Assembly (NCBI RefSeq): GCF_004359215.1
Contig: NC_090628.1
Span: forward strand, 779,258-818,600
DNA length: 39,343 nucleotides
Reading direction: 5' to 3'
DNA from: Bremia lactucae
Taxonomy: Eukaryota; Oomycota; Peronosporomycetes; Peronosporales; Peronosporaceae
In this document: one piece after another, positions 10,184 through 20,090 of the stretch
How the letters are laid out: the number at the start of each line of letters is the position of its first letter
Numbering within the stretch: position 1 is the stretch's first letter
Made by a program: the position numbers and the translations under genes
Notes under the pieces: generated by a model
Databases searched by the model: none
The model's input: only the letters and a program-made list of their open reading frames with translations
What the model was told of the DNA's origin: nothing

Positions 10184-10202
10184 TGATAGCAGTTCGTAGT
10201 CC
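10184..10202 (+). other. Primer binding site of element B3
   Basis: TGATAGCAGTTCGTAGTCC begins two bases after the LTR end. It resembles TGGTAGCACTTTGTAGTCC at the same place in element A2 (complement of 19487-19505). Ty3 reverse transcription is primed by a tRNA 3' end; the tRNA is not identified here. Confidence 0.5.
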
Positions 10203-10345
10203 TTTAATCGGTTGGGGGGGGGCTACGCACGTTCCATACACCAAAAACATGTTTGACGAAGAAGGGGGGAACTTTCAAGCCCTATCAAGCAACGCGTGAA
10301 AGGTTCACTTCTTAAAGTGGCCTTTAATGGAGAGCGAACGAACGC

Positions 10346-10552
10346 ATGAGTTCGGTCGTAGGCAGGCCAGTCGTTGGCAAATTGCTGTTCACTTTACAAC
10401 GAGACGAGCAACAATCAGCTATAGCCGAGTTCATACAACATGAACTTGAAAGAACCCAAGACTATGTAGCCTTTCTTAACCAGCAAGGCTCTACACGCGC
10501 GTGCACAGCCGTCGGGATCTTACTCCACAGAGGCTTTGTGCAGTCATGCTGA
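10346..10552 (+). pseudogene. Gag N-terminal fragment of element B3
   Basis: The 68-codon frame starts MSSVVGRPVVGKLLFTLQRD and contains QQSAIAEFIQHELER. This matches MSSTVGNDAILAMLSGLDRD and HSAIAKFVQHELDEAK in the gag start of element A2 (minus strand, 19235-19456). It follows the LTR and primer binding site at the expected distance. It then ends abruptly and is followed by opposite-strand protease sequence, so the rest of the element is lost or rearranged. Confidence 0.6.
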
Positions 10553-10559
10553 CGACCGA

Positions 10560-11945
10560 ATCACAAGTGAGGCCACCGCACTCACTTGTAGTACATCCAC
10601 ACGCTTGTAGACGCTACAAGACGACATCAGTTGGCCATCTGATGAACAAGAGAAATGCATCGTCACGGCTTATTGCTGTCAATTTATACACGGCTCGTGC
10701 TTTCTAAGCCATGGTAATCCAAGGATGACATCAAATTTGTCATCAAAATCTAGTACGATGAAATCATCATCGTACTGTTTACCCTATAACGTGTATTGGA
10801 TACCGATACAAGTTTTTGAACTGTTACTGATGCGCCTGTTGCTAGGCGCACTGTCATCCTCGTAAGACGGATATCGCGCTCAATAAATTAGAATTTGCGA
10901 TCTTCTGGCGATTGGCGTCGAATGAAATTGTTCGACACTCCACAATCGACTAGGGACTTTCATGGCAATTTATTTGCCACTATAATTTTTGAGGTGACAA
11001 GGTTAACTCCATCAACTGGGGCAGTTACACACAATTTCTGCGTGTGAGGAGCAACTTTCGTCAAAAGACCTGCAAATTCTTTTGACGTTGCTGGATCAGT
11101 AGGAAGCTACGCACCTACTGATCTCGACTATTTTCTAAGATCGGCCTCGCCATTATGCTTTCATAACAGCGTCGGATCCGCGACCTTAACTAATTTAGGT
11201 GGGAGGCCGATCGATTCGCGCAGTGTTCCTAGGCAAACACCACACTCTTAGGCACTGTGGCCAGTCTTTTGACAACGATTCCACTTTTGCAATCGTTCGT
11301 AACTTAAGGAGCGAGGTTTACATAAGTTTAAGACCTCCGTTTTGTTGTCTTTTCGGAGGACACTGAGCTTCAGAGTGGACAAAAGCCTGTTTTAGGGTGA
11401 AGCCCTCTTGTTCCGCTATAGAGATCGCTTAGTCTAGCGTCTCTAGTTCAAGCCGGGACAGGTGAGACTTTATAGGCCCGTTTGCGAGACGTTTGATTAG
11501 CACAGTTACCTGTGTTTGTTCGCCTACTATATGACTCACGATACAACTTAGAAGGTATCTTGTAGGTTCGGCATAAGAGTAAAGATGACGCTTGCCCTGC
11601 TTAAACTCCAGAAGCTCAGCACAAGCCCTAAAATTGGCACGTGGCGGCTTAAATGTTTGTCTAGGCCGGGTCTGATAGACCTCATACGACCCAAAAACCA
11701 ATGGAACATGAAGTGTGAGCCCCAAGATTTGGCATGTCCGGCGAAGTTGGACAAGCCAAAAAAAATTCTTGTCGCATCATCATTGATGCGGCGAGCTTTT
11801 ATGGCATCGTCTTATTCGATGAGGCAACTTAAAAACGAGTTGCCTTCGACTGCCTTAAACTTTAAGAGATCTATCTTTAATCCTTGCGTCCACGCGGAAG
11901 CGTCGGCTCGCTAGCAGCATGTAAATGCTGCGTCTTTACAATTCT
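10560..11945 (-). pseudogene. Ty3 gag and protease remnant
   Basis: The minus strand encodes gag at about 11945-11380: the 11429-11725 frame includes FKQGKRHLYSYAEPTRYLLS, matching LKQGKRDLHAYAKHIRLLAS in element A2. A protease follows at about 10990-10680. DFDDKFDVILGLPWLRKHEP is the conserved C-terminal part of the retropepsin (compare ILGMAWLESLEPW in the 34.7 kb copy). All frames carry stops. The order gag then protease on the minus strand suits the same degraded element that supplied the reverse transcriptase at 8.6-9.4 kb, split by the B3 LTR. Confidence 0.7.
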
Positions 11946-11989
11946 AACTGTTGAGCACCCTATTCTCTCAGCACCTGACGTGGACATAG

Positions 11990-12160
11990 TTACCGACGGC
12001 TGTCCACAAGCACAGGCAGCGTCAAAGTTCGACCACTCGAATAAGGTGAGTGGTGCGACAAATGATGCTTGCTTGAAGAGCATCATCCAAGAGATTTTGA
12101 AACGCCTGTTTACAAGAGATAAATTAAAAAAAAATGTAAGAAAGAGTTTTAAATAAAATT
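11990..12160 (+). repeat. Repeat shared with 28202-28330 (opposite strand)
   Basis: Plus-strand translation gives PQAQAASKFDHSNKVSGATN; the minus strand at 28202-28408 gives AQAQATSKFDHSNKSRGTKQ. It probably belongs to the leader or gag of a Ty3 relative. The following 12.16-12.34 kb is AT-rich with nothing I can name. Confidence 0.4.
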
Positions 12161-12339
12161 AATTTAATACGACTTGAATTTGATAAATTTCAGATATTAT
12201 AAAATACAGTTAATGCTAAGGGACTTCGTAAGTTTTGGTTTAGCAGCCTACATAAATACTCGCGTTACTATGTAGAAGTAACATAACATATTTCTTGTCT
12301 GTTAAAGAAAAATGAAAAATGTTCATGGACGCTGATTGT

Positions 12340-14000
12340 CAGTATTAGTCCGCATATCTCGCAACGAATGAGACATCGCTGTCTTTCTTCGCGAAGTATA
12401 AAATCTCAGTGCAATTTAAGCCATTGCAACTTGATGTTGTCGATGGTGCCTAGTCGCGCAGGCCTGATTTCAAACCGGTTGCGTAAGAAATAGTGAGGAA
12501 GATAAGCTCACCGTTGCAACAATAAAATATCTGTCGTCAGCATTACTTGACGAGGTAAGAACAGCCTATTAAGAAGAAAAGGCTCTGAGAGGTTTGTTTA
12601 ATCACTCAGACAAACATCACAAAATTTTTAAAGGGTTTTTTGTTTGTATCGATATTTTTAAAATCGATACACTACACGCAATGACTTACTGTATTATACC
12701 CGACAAACCTTGTGTACTCATAATGATTTGAGAACACGCAGAATGTATGAGTACCAATAAGTAGGCATCGCGGACTTGAAAAGACTTAAACATGGTCAGT
12801 TGCGATTTCTACTGGCGTCGCCAGAAAGAAGTTGCGCGCAAGTACATGCCTGCTTGCGAAATTTGTCAACGAGTGAAGATAAGCTCTTCATCCCGTGCTC
12901 CACTACTCTTTCTGCCTGTTCGGGTAGTGTGTAGGAAGTTCGAACATATAGACTTCGTCTTCGGACTTTCTGAAGACGATCACAAGATTGGTATTCTTAT
13001 GTATGTTGAACAATTCAGCAATACTTTTGGCTCGTCTTGTTGCAGCTCCTGAGTGGATCCTAGTCGAAGGCTATCTGATCTCTATGGATTGCCCTGTGAA
13101 CTGGTCTCGGATCAAAAGTCCCGGTCCACGGCGGAGGTCTTGCGATTTGTGTTCAATTCACTTGGAACACAGTTAAAAAAGTTAGCAACTGATGAACATC
13201 CGGACAGACGGTCAGACAGAACGTGCAATTGTGTCCTCAAAGAAATACTACGCGGGTCGTTTTCGAGTTGGACTGAGTTCTTGCTGTGGCTGACTGTTGC
13301 ATGCAACACTTCGTTGCATGCATTGACAAGGAATACTCACCTTGTTTGAGAGTGACTCAAATTAAGGGGGGAACTCGCTCGACCACACACCAATTTCGCT
13401 CTTTCTCATCACGCCTTGACGCACCACTCATAACAAAAAGATCAATGTTGGTTCAAGAATTATTGAGAAGTCAAACTCAGAAATATCGATAAGGATTTTC
13501 CTGACTTTGAAAATAACGATGCTGATATACTCAGCATCGACAATAACAATAACAGTGAGGGCAGCGAAGCTCTCACCAAATAGAAGAATGATATATCTCA
13601 GTGCGCACTGCGCGCACTTAAAACAAAACTAAACTGAGTCAGCAAGCCAATTACTGCTGACTCGAGAAGCAGTAGTCGGCTTAGTGCAGGCTTCATCGCT
13701 CAGAACGAGGACTGACAGAAATGATACACTAAAAAAATTGAAGAGCAAACGTTCTTAGATTTAAAGTTAACAACCTAATCCTATTTTGTCAACGGTAGTA
13801 GTAGTAAAACTACTTAAACATGTGGTGATAAATGTGGGTGGTAACAAATAAGTGCCCAATTATATCGGCCCGTTCCGTGTACTGCACCGCCAACGCAATG
13901 CGTACACGATCGAGCTGCCTCGTAGGATGCATACGCATCCTACGCTTTTAGTCGGACGTCTCCGCCCGTCCTACCAGTAGGAGACTTCTTTCAGTTCCAA
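12340..14000 (+). pseudogene. Decayed Ty3 RNase H-integrase-chromodomain-like remnant (element B4)
   Basis: About 12390-12490 translates to a decayed RNase H/connection motif (FKPLQLDVVDGA then SRRPDFKPV). Positions 12792-13052 encode the integrase zinc-binding half (CDFYWRRQKEVARKYMPACE, ICQRVKISSSSRAPLLFLPV) and the start of the core (HIDFVFGLSEDDHKIGIL). The 13053-13349 frame gives the rest of the core (DEHPDRRSDRTCNCVLKEIL, corresponding to the HPQTDGQTER region). About 13835-13990 gives the tail (NYIGPFRVLHRQRNAYTIEL). Frameshifts and stops separate these blocks. Compared with functional integrases the core Asp/Glu spacing is destroyed. Confidence 0.8.
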
Positions 14001-14529
14001 ATCACACCAATATGTTGCGGCGATATCCACCAAACTGATGGTCCCGGGTTATGTGTCTGAAAGCCTCGAACTAGACTTTTCATTCATCCTTCAAGGATGA
14101 AATGTTGTGTTGAGCTGTCGCTAGCTCGTCGTGAAGGTTTTGATGCCCCCGTTCACTTAATTGACCGCAACTTGGTCGGTTTCCATTCTTTTGCGACAAA
14201 CATTGTCGACCATCAGCGTTAAGTCAGGACGACGGGAACGTTTACGATCAACGCCTCCCTCAAGTACCGAAGGAAGCGACTTTGATCATATGATGGATGG
14301 TTGGGCCCAGCGGGTAAGTTAGACCCGTATTATCCTCCTCAGCCACATCAATTAATAATCTCGAGTGATGGAAGTGCTTTTCTAGATGATGCACAGCATC
14401 CTCAAGCTGCACCTGGCTGAAACACTCAAGCTCTTGCGGAAGATGCATGTTATTGTGGGGTGATGGTGTCGATGAGAATTGTACAGGTAATGACAAAGCA
14501 GACGTGAATGGCGCGGCAGAGAGATACAT
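14000..14529 (-). pseudogene. Broken antisense ORF (aORF) of element B4
   Basis: It lies opposite to the integrase sense, between the pol tail and the LTR at about 14849. The 14260-14529 frame (89 codons) contains QVQLEDAVHHLEKHFHHSRL. Further left, about 14095-14165, another minus frame reads GHQNLHDELATAQHNISSLK, a coiled-coil-like run at the same position as in the B1 copy. Stops separate the parts. Function unknown. Confidence 0.4.
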
Positions 14530-14848
14530 GATGGTGGGGTTGTAAGGGTTTTTCTATTGTTATAGAATAGAAACGGTCTAGTAAGCGGAAAAAGTGGTCA
14601 GTGCTGGTATGCAGATGGCTGTCCAGCGTTGAACTCATGAATGATGTTGTTTCGCTTAGGATTCTTTACAGCTATAAGAAAGCCAGAGAAGGAGCCCTCA
14701 CTTCTTGTATTTATGAACGCTATTAAGATGAAGGATGTGCGTAAAATTAAGAAAACGGGTGTAAAATTGATTATTTGCAGAAAGGGTGTGTATTTAAGGA
14801 CGAAGAAGAATTTGCGGAATGGTGTGAATTAAAGAAAAGGGGTGTGAA

Positions 14849-15254
14849 TATAACATTTCTCTAAACTTGTTTTAATAAAACAGTTTCTTCATAATATTTC
14901 CAAGATTACGGTATTTGTTTTTTTAAGCAACAAGACAACAGGTGTCTTGATTGGTGGATTTGTGTTTTAACTAGCTCCCTAATCGCTGCTAGAAGCACGA
15001 ATGAGCGGTGCGCAAGGTTTGCATACATATATCGGTTAGTTATATATATACAAAAGTTAGAAGATGAGAAGATCGTCATGTAGGAACCTATACATTTTAA
15101 TACAGTTTATCTTTTTCTCTATACTATCGGCCATTGTAGCTAAGGCTTTGTAACCATCTATAACTATCCTCTGCACATCGCGTTCGTGAAGTATTAGGAG
15201 GCACATGTAATTAGTGCAGGTTGGCTAGCACTAGCGAAAAATGCCATAAATACA
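14849..15254 (+). repeat. 3' LTR, family B (element B4), decayed
   Basis: A purine-rich AAAGAAAAGGGGTGTGAA precedes a decayed start (TATAACATTT). The family-B marker TCGCTGCTAGAAGCACGAATG lies at about 14984-15004, and the end resembles a decayed GTGCCCCGTTACA (ATGCCATAAATACA). The ends are approximate. Confidence 0.6.
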
Positions 15255-15439
15255 GTTATAAACTTATTTTTTCTAGTGGTTAAAGACAATCTTGTGAAAG
15301 CACAGATACAAAGTGTACAAATCGGAGTCAAATAATAATAAATAGACCGTTAGCCGTTGTGCACAGCCGTGAGTCGATAGCAGCTCGATGACTGGTTTCA
15401 CAGATGTTGTCGCGGAGCAACCTCGCCCCTAAAGTCAGA

Positions 15440-15790
15440 TGAAGACTTATAGACTCAGAGAGTCTCTTAGCTTTATAGATTTAATGGATTTAACAACTTA
15501 AGGAGTCGTACAAGCTTTTAAAGCTTGATGAAACCTAGTTCAAGGAATTCCGGGGCTCATAGAACCAAGTGTCAACTAGAAACTAATGGGTTTAACAACT
15601 CAAGGAGTCGTACAAGCTCTTAAAGCTGAATGTATCCTAGTTCAAAGGATTTCAGGGAATTACAGATGTAGCTGCCAAAGCAAGCGATACTTAATATTTA
15701 CAAGCTTATAAAGATTAATGCATCCTAGTTCAAGGGATTTTAGGGGATTCAGATGTAGCTATAAAAAGTAAGCGAGACTAAATATTTCGT
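15440..15790 (+). repeat. LTR-C-like fragment with internal imperfect tandem repeats
   Basis: GACTCAGAGAGTCTCTTAG and GGAGTCGTACAAGCTTTTAA match the LTRs at 29461 and 36276. Within it a unit containing AACAACTTAAGGAGTCGTAC, ACAAGCTnnTAAAGCT and CCTAGTTCAAGGnATT occurs at about 15485-15555, 15586-15657 and, shortened, at 15700-15750. CAGATGTAGCT...AAGCGA...TAnATATTT occurs twice (15664-15700, 15750-15787). The LTR copies at 29.5 and 36.3 kb have the unit once, so it expanded here. Confidence 0.6.
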
Positions 15791-16142
15791 AACAGCGTCG
15801 GACCCGCGACCATTGTCCTTTTTGACATTCGGTCCATTATTACGTTCAGTACTTCTTAGTAGTGGCGTGGGGCACTGCACTCATGCGTATCCAGTTCCAA
15901 GCGGAACAGGTGGGTCTTTATGGGACCATCCGTAAGACATTGCATGAACACCGTAATCAACGCGTGTTCAGGAGCTGGATTGTTCGTGATACAACTTGCT
16001 AAGAGTCGTATCCGCTGGGCATAAGCGTGAACATCACGCTTGCCTTGCTTGAGTTTCAGAAGCTCTAATCGAGCTCTGAACTCAGCCCTAGGCTAATCAA
16101 ACTTCTGTTTGAACCGAGCTTTAAAGCCTCTAGCGACCCAAA
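15790..16142 (-). pseudogene. Gag fragment of the host element, split by element A2
   Basis: The minus strand encodes family-A gag (LLKLKQGKRDVHAYAQRIRL, ITVFMQCLTDGPIKTHL), highly similar to the gag inside element A2. It stops at CCAAA (16138-16142), where A2 is inserted, and resumes at 19940 with a second CCAAA. The resumed sequence TACATATGAATCGCGCAA corresponds to GACATATGGGTCGCGCAC, which follows the same CCAAA at 18952-18956 in A2's own gag. The remainder on the right extends to about 20000. Confidence 0.75.
16138..16142. repeat. Target-site duplication CCAAA, left side of A2
   Basis: Five bases, CCAAA, directly outside the 3' LTR, repeated at 19940-19944 outside the 5' LTR. Five-bp duplications are typical of Ty3/gypsy integrases. 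Confidence 0.85.
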
Positions 16143-16566
16143 TGTAACGGGACACTACGACTTGTAGTGCTTCAGTACAAGTCCACTACGTACTGCCTCA
16201 GTGGGAGTGGTGCCTCACGTCACTTCACGTTCAACAGCACGTGCAGGGAAGTCTTCTCTTTTAAACACTTGCTTTAAAAAAGGTTAAATGAAAGCTGTAT
16301 TAATGTAATTAAGTTCTTCTTGTCTATCTAACTTAATTATAAACTAATGCAAATAATGTACTAAAAGTCTTTTCTGTCTTTCTCTTTGCACGCATCTAGC
16401 GCTCACTAGACCGCGGAGGAAGTAGATAAATTGGTCTATATCTACTAATGAATAAGCCTTTAGAATATAACCATGTAAAGTAATATTCTACAAATATTAG
16501 TTACCTTTAATATATTAGTTAACAATCTTTTCGTGTCAATTTCATGTAACGATACACCTCGTTACA
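16143..16566 (-). repeat. 3' LTR, family A (element A2)
   Basis: 424 bp. On the plus strand it reads TGTAACGGGACACTACGACT at the left and GATACACCTCGTTACA at the right. A polypurine tract (minus-strand TAAGGGAGGGGTGA, 16567-16580) adjoins it, confirming that it is the 3' LTR of a minus-strand element. Confidence 0.9.
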
Positions 16567-16682
16567 TCACCCCTCCCTTAAACGACAATCACTCTGACTG
16601 TCATTGGGTAGAGTGGTCACTATAAGACCACTTTATTAAATACGGTGTTGATTGGTCAAATTCATCATTTTAATTCTATTGC

Positions 16683-17040
16683 ATGATTAACAAGTCGATG
16701 CGGGATGCGAATAGTCCGGCGCCTTCGGCTGCGGTTCATGCAGCCGCGGGCGACGTATTATTGTCTCTTGCGGCAGACGTTCCGTCCGCCGTAGTGTCAT
16801 CTTCTCCCGCAACTCTAAATGTTGCGGGTGCCCGTGTTGATACACCACGTGAATGCGATCCCTCTTCAGAGGTCGATTACGAATGCGAGTCGGACGAAAT
16901 GGGCGACTCGAGAACAGTCGCCTGATCATCGTCAGGCGGCTGACTATGAGCCTTTGAATGAGGGGGCTAATTCGAGAAGACGTGCTGGTAGCATTCGCTT
17001 CAGCATGTTCGGTTCCAACGATTGGATGATTCCTCATCGA
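16683..17040 (+). pseudogene. Antisense ORF (aORF) of element A2, N-terminal half
   Basis: ATG at 16683, reading opposite to A2's gag-pol. The first 80 codons contain SPAPSAAVHAAAGDVLLSLA and EVDYECESDEMGDS, matching copy A1. The frame then shifts: the plus-strand frame starting at 16819 continues with EQSPDHRQAADYEPLNEGAN and SMFGSND, as A1 reads in its single frame. Similarity to A1 stops near 17040 at CCTCATCG, where integrase sequence (minus strand) begins, marking a deletion junction that removed the second half of the aORF and the integrase core. Confidence 0.55.
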
Positions 17041-17930
17041 TCCGATGACGAAGTCCATAGATACGGACTGCCAGCACTCTACCGGAAGCGGTAGAGGTTG
17101 AAGCGGTGCACGGGATGAAGGGCTAGACTTCACCCGTTGACAAACCTCGCAAGCACGAATGTACTTGCGCACGAACTGATACTGGCGGGGCCAGTTAAAG
17201 TCGCGACTTACTGTGAGGTAAGTCTTCTCACGTCCACGATGCCCCCTTGTTGGTGCATCGTGACACTCATACATGATGCGCAAGCGCAAAAATCAATGTG
17301 AGTTGGGACAACGACACGTGGGGTGTCGCCGGTAACGGCAGTGTAATACAATAAGCCGTTGCGTGGTGTGTATCGATAGGATGACGATCAATATAAAGCC
17401 GGTAAATTTTTATAAGATTTATTGGATGGATTCATCAGATGATCTATTAAACGCAGAAAGTCCTTATCTTCTGCGTAGGCTTTCTTGATGTCATCAAATA
17501 AGGTTGATGACAGAACACTAGAAATGAGTGTTGCAACAGTAGGATTATGCCCACTGTTGGAATGCGCAGCAGGCTCGAAATCGGTTCGGCGTCATAACGC
17601 ATCAGCGACGACATTAAGTCGTCCTGGTTTATATTCCACGGAGAGGTGATACTCCGCGTAGAAGGATAGCCACCTCGCCATTCTTTCCGAGAGGTGTGGG
17701 CTATTTACGGCCGTGCGTAATGACGCATGGTCCGTATATACGATAAACGGTCTATCTCCGAGGAGATAGACCCTAAATTAAGCCAGTGCATATTTCATGG
17801 CAAGGATTTCCTTGTCATGCGCTGGGTAATTGCGTTCAGCTGGTTGTAGCTGACGTGATCGGTAACAGACGATGCGCTCCACGCCGTCCGTATCGTAAAG
17901 AAGTAACGCACAGCCGATTGCGAAATCGCT
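17040..17930 (-). pseudogene. RNase H scraps and integrase zinc-binding domain of A2
   Basis: Minus strand. About 17640-17930 is RNase H/connection sequence, similar at DNA level to 8690-8920. Positions 17289 to about 17040 encode the integrase N-terminal zinc-binding domain (MYECHDAPTRGHRGREKTYL, FVRKYIRACEVCQRVKSSPS) with its H-H-C-C pattern, ending in SVSMDFVIGS at the very start of the catalytic core. The core itself is deleted. Stops interrupt the RNase H part. Confidence 0.75.
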
Positions 17931-18044
17931 GGCGTCACATACCGCATGGAATGGTCAGTCTTGATCTGCAATCCTCCTATGGCCTTCCGCACACAGAAGG
18001 TCGGAGAGCTATGTGGGGAGGTTGACACCCTCACATGGCCCGCT

Positions 18045-18893
18045 TTAATCGTTCGATAAAAAAATATCGATCGCAAGTACTTGTTCACGAGGCAGTGGCC
18101 ACTGCTTCATGACACAGTACTTAGAGCCCGGTTTGAGCTCGATCTCATGTCGAGTGCCTTTATCCTTAGGTAACTCGCATGGAACTGCTTCAGGGAATAC
18201 ATCCCTGAATTCTATTAAATCCTCGTATAGAGGATTTGTCTTGAGTGACTCCCAAGATTGAGTAGTATATCTCTCAATCCGAGTCTTCACATCGAGGACA
18301 CGTTCGTCCATCGATGAGCTGCTGAGAACCCGTTCGTTCTCTGCAAAAAATATCGCTGACCGTATATCGATTACGTATTTGTCCTCTGTGACGAGTACAC
18401 AGATCTGCTTGATTCTACCACTATGCAGATCTCTTAAGAATCGCTTGGGATCTAGGGTTGGTAATTGAGTTATCTCCGAAGTTAACTTCGGAGACGCATA
18501 CAGATCAAGAGTATAAGCGCCTACTCTTAATCCGCCATTAATCAAGACATACAATGTCTCGGTTTCTTCCTGGGATATATCCACAGGTTCTGGACCTCCC
18601 AGTTCGTGTCGTCTTGGAGGACGATATGATGACAAACTAGCTTGAGCCTGTCTCAAGCCAAAGTCCTTCTGTTCCGCAACGAATATTGCTTCTTCAAGCA
18701 TATCAAGTTCCAAGCGGGGCAGGTGAGTCCTTACGGGACCATCCGTAAGACCTTGCATGAACACCATAATCAACGTGTGTTCAACTGGATTCTTCGTGAT
18801 ACAACTCGCTAAAAGTCGTATGTGTTTGGCATAAGCGTGAAGATCACGCTTGCCTTGCTTGAGTTTCGGAAGCTCTGATAGAGCTCTGAACAC
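18045..18893 (-). pseudogene. Gag-protease-reverse transcriptase fusion frame of A2 (282 codons)
   Basis: An open minus-strand frame of 282 codons. Residues about 1-110 are gag (LKQGKRDLHAYAKHIRLLAS, HLPRLELDMLEEAIFVAEQK). Residues about 111-215 cover protease and linker sequence, with no intact D-S/T-G retropepsin motif. Residues about 216-282 are the start of reverse transcriptase (FRDVFPEAVPCELPKDKGTR, PGSKYCVMKQWPLPREQ). The palm with the catalytic YxDD and the thumb are absent, replaced by about 18045-17930 of shifted sequence. That it stays open suggests either recent amplification as a deletion derivative or chance. Upstream gag codons in other frames lead to the gag start at 19456. 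Confidence 0.75.
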
Positions 18894-19456
18894 AACCCTA
18901 GGCGGTTCAAACGTCTGTTTAAACGGGCTTTAAAAGCCTCTAGCAACCCAAAGACATATGGGTCGCGCACTCAAGGCCTAGTGCCCAAGTTTTGGCACGA
19001 CCTGCCAAATTTGACTGAGCAAATGCGACTTGAATTTTCTCGTCGACGATGTGACGAGCCCTTATGGCATCGTCCAACTCGACAAACCATTATAAGAGGG
19101 AGTCTTCTTCGACTCCCTATACTTAGAGATGATAATCTTTAAGGTTCCCGGACGACGCGTGTGCGTCAACCCAGGTACAGGGGTCTGTACCTGCTGTAAC
19201 CTCAACATTTCTGCCTGTTGAGAGCCTTGCTGATTTAGCAAGGCTTCTCCTTCGCCTCGTCAAGTTCATGTTGTACGAACTTGGCGATGGCTGAATGGAA
19301 GGCATCTCTGTCCAAACCGGACAGCATGGCCAAGATGGCATCGTTTCCTACGGTCGAACTCATTCGTTCGACCGCACTCCTTTCAATGTCACTTAGAAAG
19401 GAGTAGCTATCACGCGAAACGTGATGCGTATTTCCATTATCATCTAACAAGTCCAT
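18894..19456 (-). pseudogene. Gag 5' part of element A2
   Basis: Minus strand from ATG at about 19456 (MDLLDDNGNTHHVSRDSY), about 50 bp from the LTR. It includes a second Met with SSTVGNDAILAMLSGLDRDA and IAKFVQHELDEAKEK, then stop and frame breaks before joining the frame at 18893. The N-terminal block is shared with the plus-strand gag fragment at 10346. Confidence 0.7.
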
Positions 19457-19486
19457 GTTAGATGATTGATACTGTGAACCTTGGAC

Positions 19487-19505
19487 GGACTACAAAGTGC
19501 TACCA
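19487..19505 (-). other. Primer binding site of element A2
   Basis: The minus-strand TGGTAGCACTTTGTAGTCC starts two bases after the 5' LTR end. It begins with TGG, as expected for pairing with a tRNA CCA tail. Similar sequences follow the LTRs at 10181 and 36276. Confidence 0.6.
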
Positions 19506-19507
19506 GG

Positions 19508-19939
19508 TGTAACGGGGCACTTCAACTTGTACTGCTTCAGTACAAGTCCACTTCGCACTGCCTCAGTGCGAGTGGTGCCTCACGTCACTTCACGTACACT
19601 AGTACGTGCAGAGGAAGTCTTCTCTTTAAAACACTTGCTTTAAAAAAGGTTAAATGAAAACTGTATTTAATATAATTAAGTTCTACTTAATACTAACTTA
19701 ATTATAAGCTAATACAAAATATGTACTAAAAGTCTTATCTGTCTTTCTCTTTGCGCGCGTCCAGCGCTGACTGGACCGCGGAGAAGGTTAGATATAATGG
19801 TCTATATCTACCAATGGATAAGCCATTAGAATATTACCATGTAAAGTAATATTCTCCAAGAATATTATCTGCCTTTTAGACAATATATTAATTAACGACC
19901 TTTAAGTGTTAATTTCATGTAAAGATACACCCCATAACA
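19508..19939 (-). repeat. 5' LTR, family A (element A2)
   Basis: 432 bp. On the plus strand it runs from TGTAACGGGGCACTTCAACT to GATACACCCCATAACA. It differs from the 3' LTR at numerous positions by eye, including the degenerate outer end (CCCCATAACA in place of CCTCGTTACA), so insertion is not very recent. Confidence 0.9.
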
Positions 19940-20090
19940 CCAAATACATATGAATCGCGCAACTTACTAAAGCTGGAAATGTTGACATTATAGAAATGAA
20001 AATTGCTTCTTGTAAATAATTACTCGAATCTAAAAACTTAAACTACGTTTCAGAGCATGGTATTAAACAATATATTATGTGTTGATATCT

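Larger units (their letters stand above)
16143..19939 (-). mobile_element. Ty3/gypsy element A2, both LTRs and TSD, internally deleted
   Basis: The ends are family-A LTRs in the same orientation (5' LTR 19508-19939, 3' LTR 16143-16566, element on the minus strand), flanked by matching 5-bp duplications CCAAA (16138-16142 and 19940-19944). The interior in element order is: primer binding site, gag, a fused gag-to-reverse-transcriptase frame, RNase H and integrase scraps, antisense ORF, polypurine tract. At 3.8 kb it is short for a Ty3 element: most of protease, the reverse transcriptase catalytic core and the integrase core are missing. It is therefore non-autonomous, although its ends are intact. 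Confidence 0.85.
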
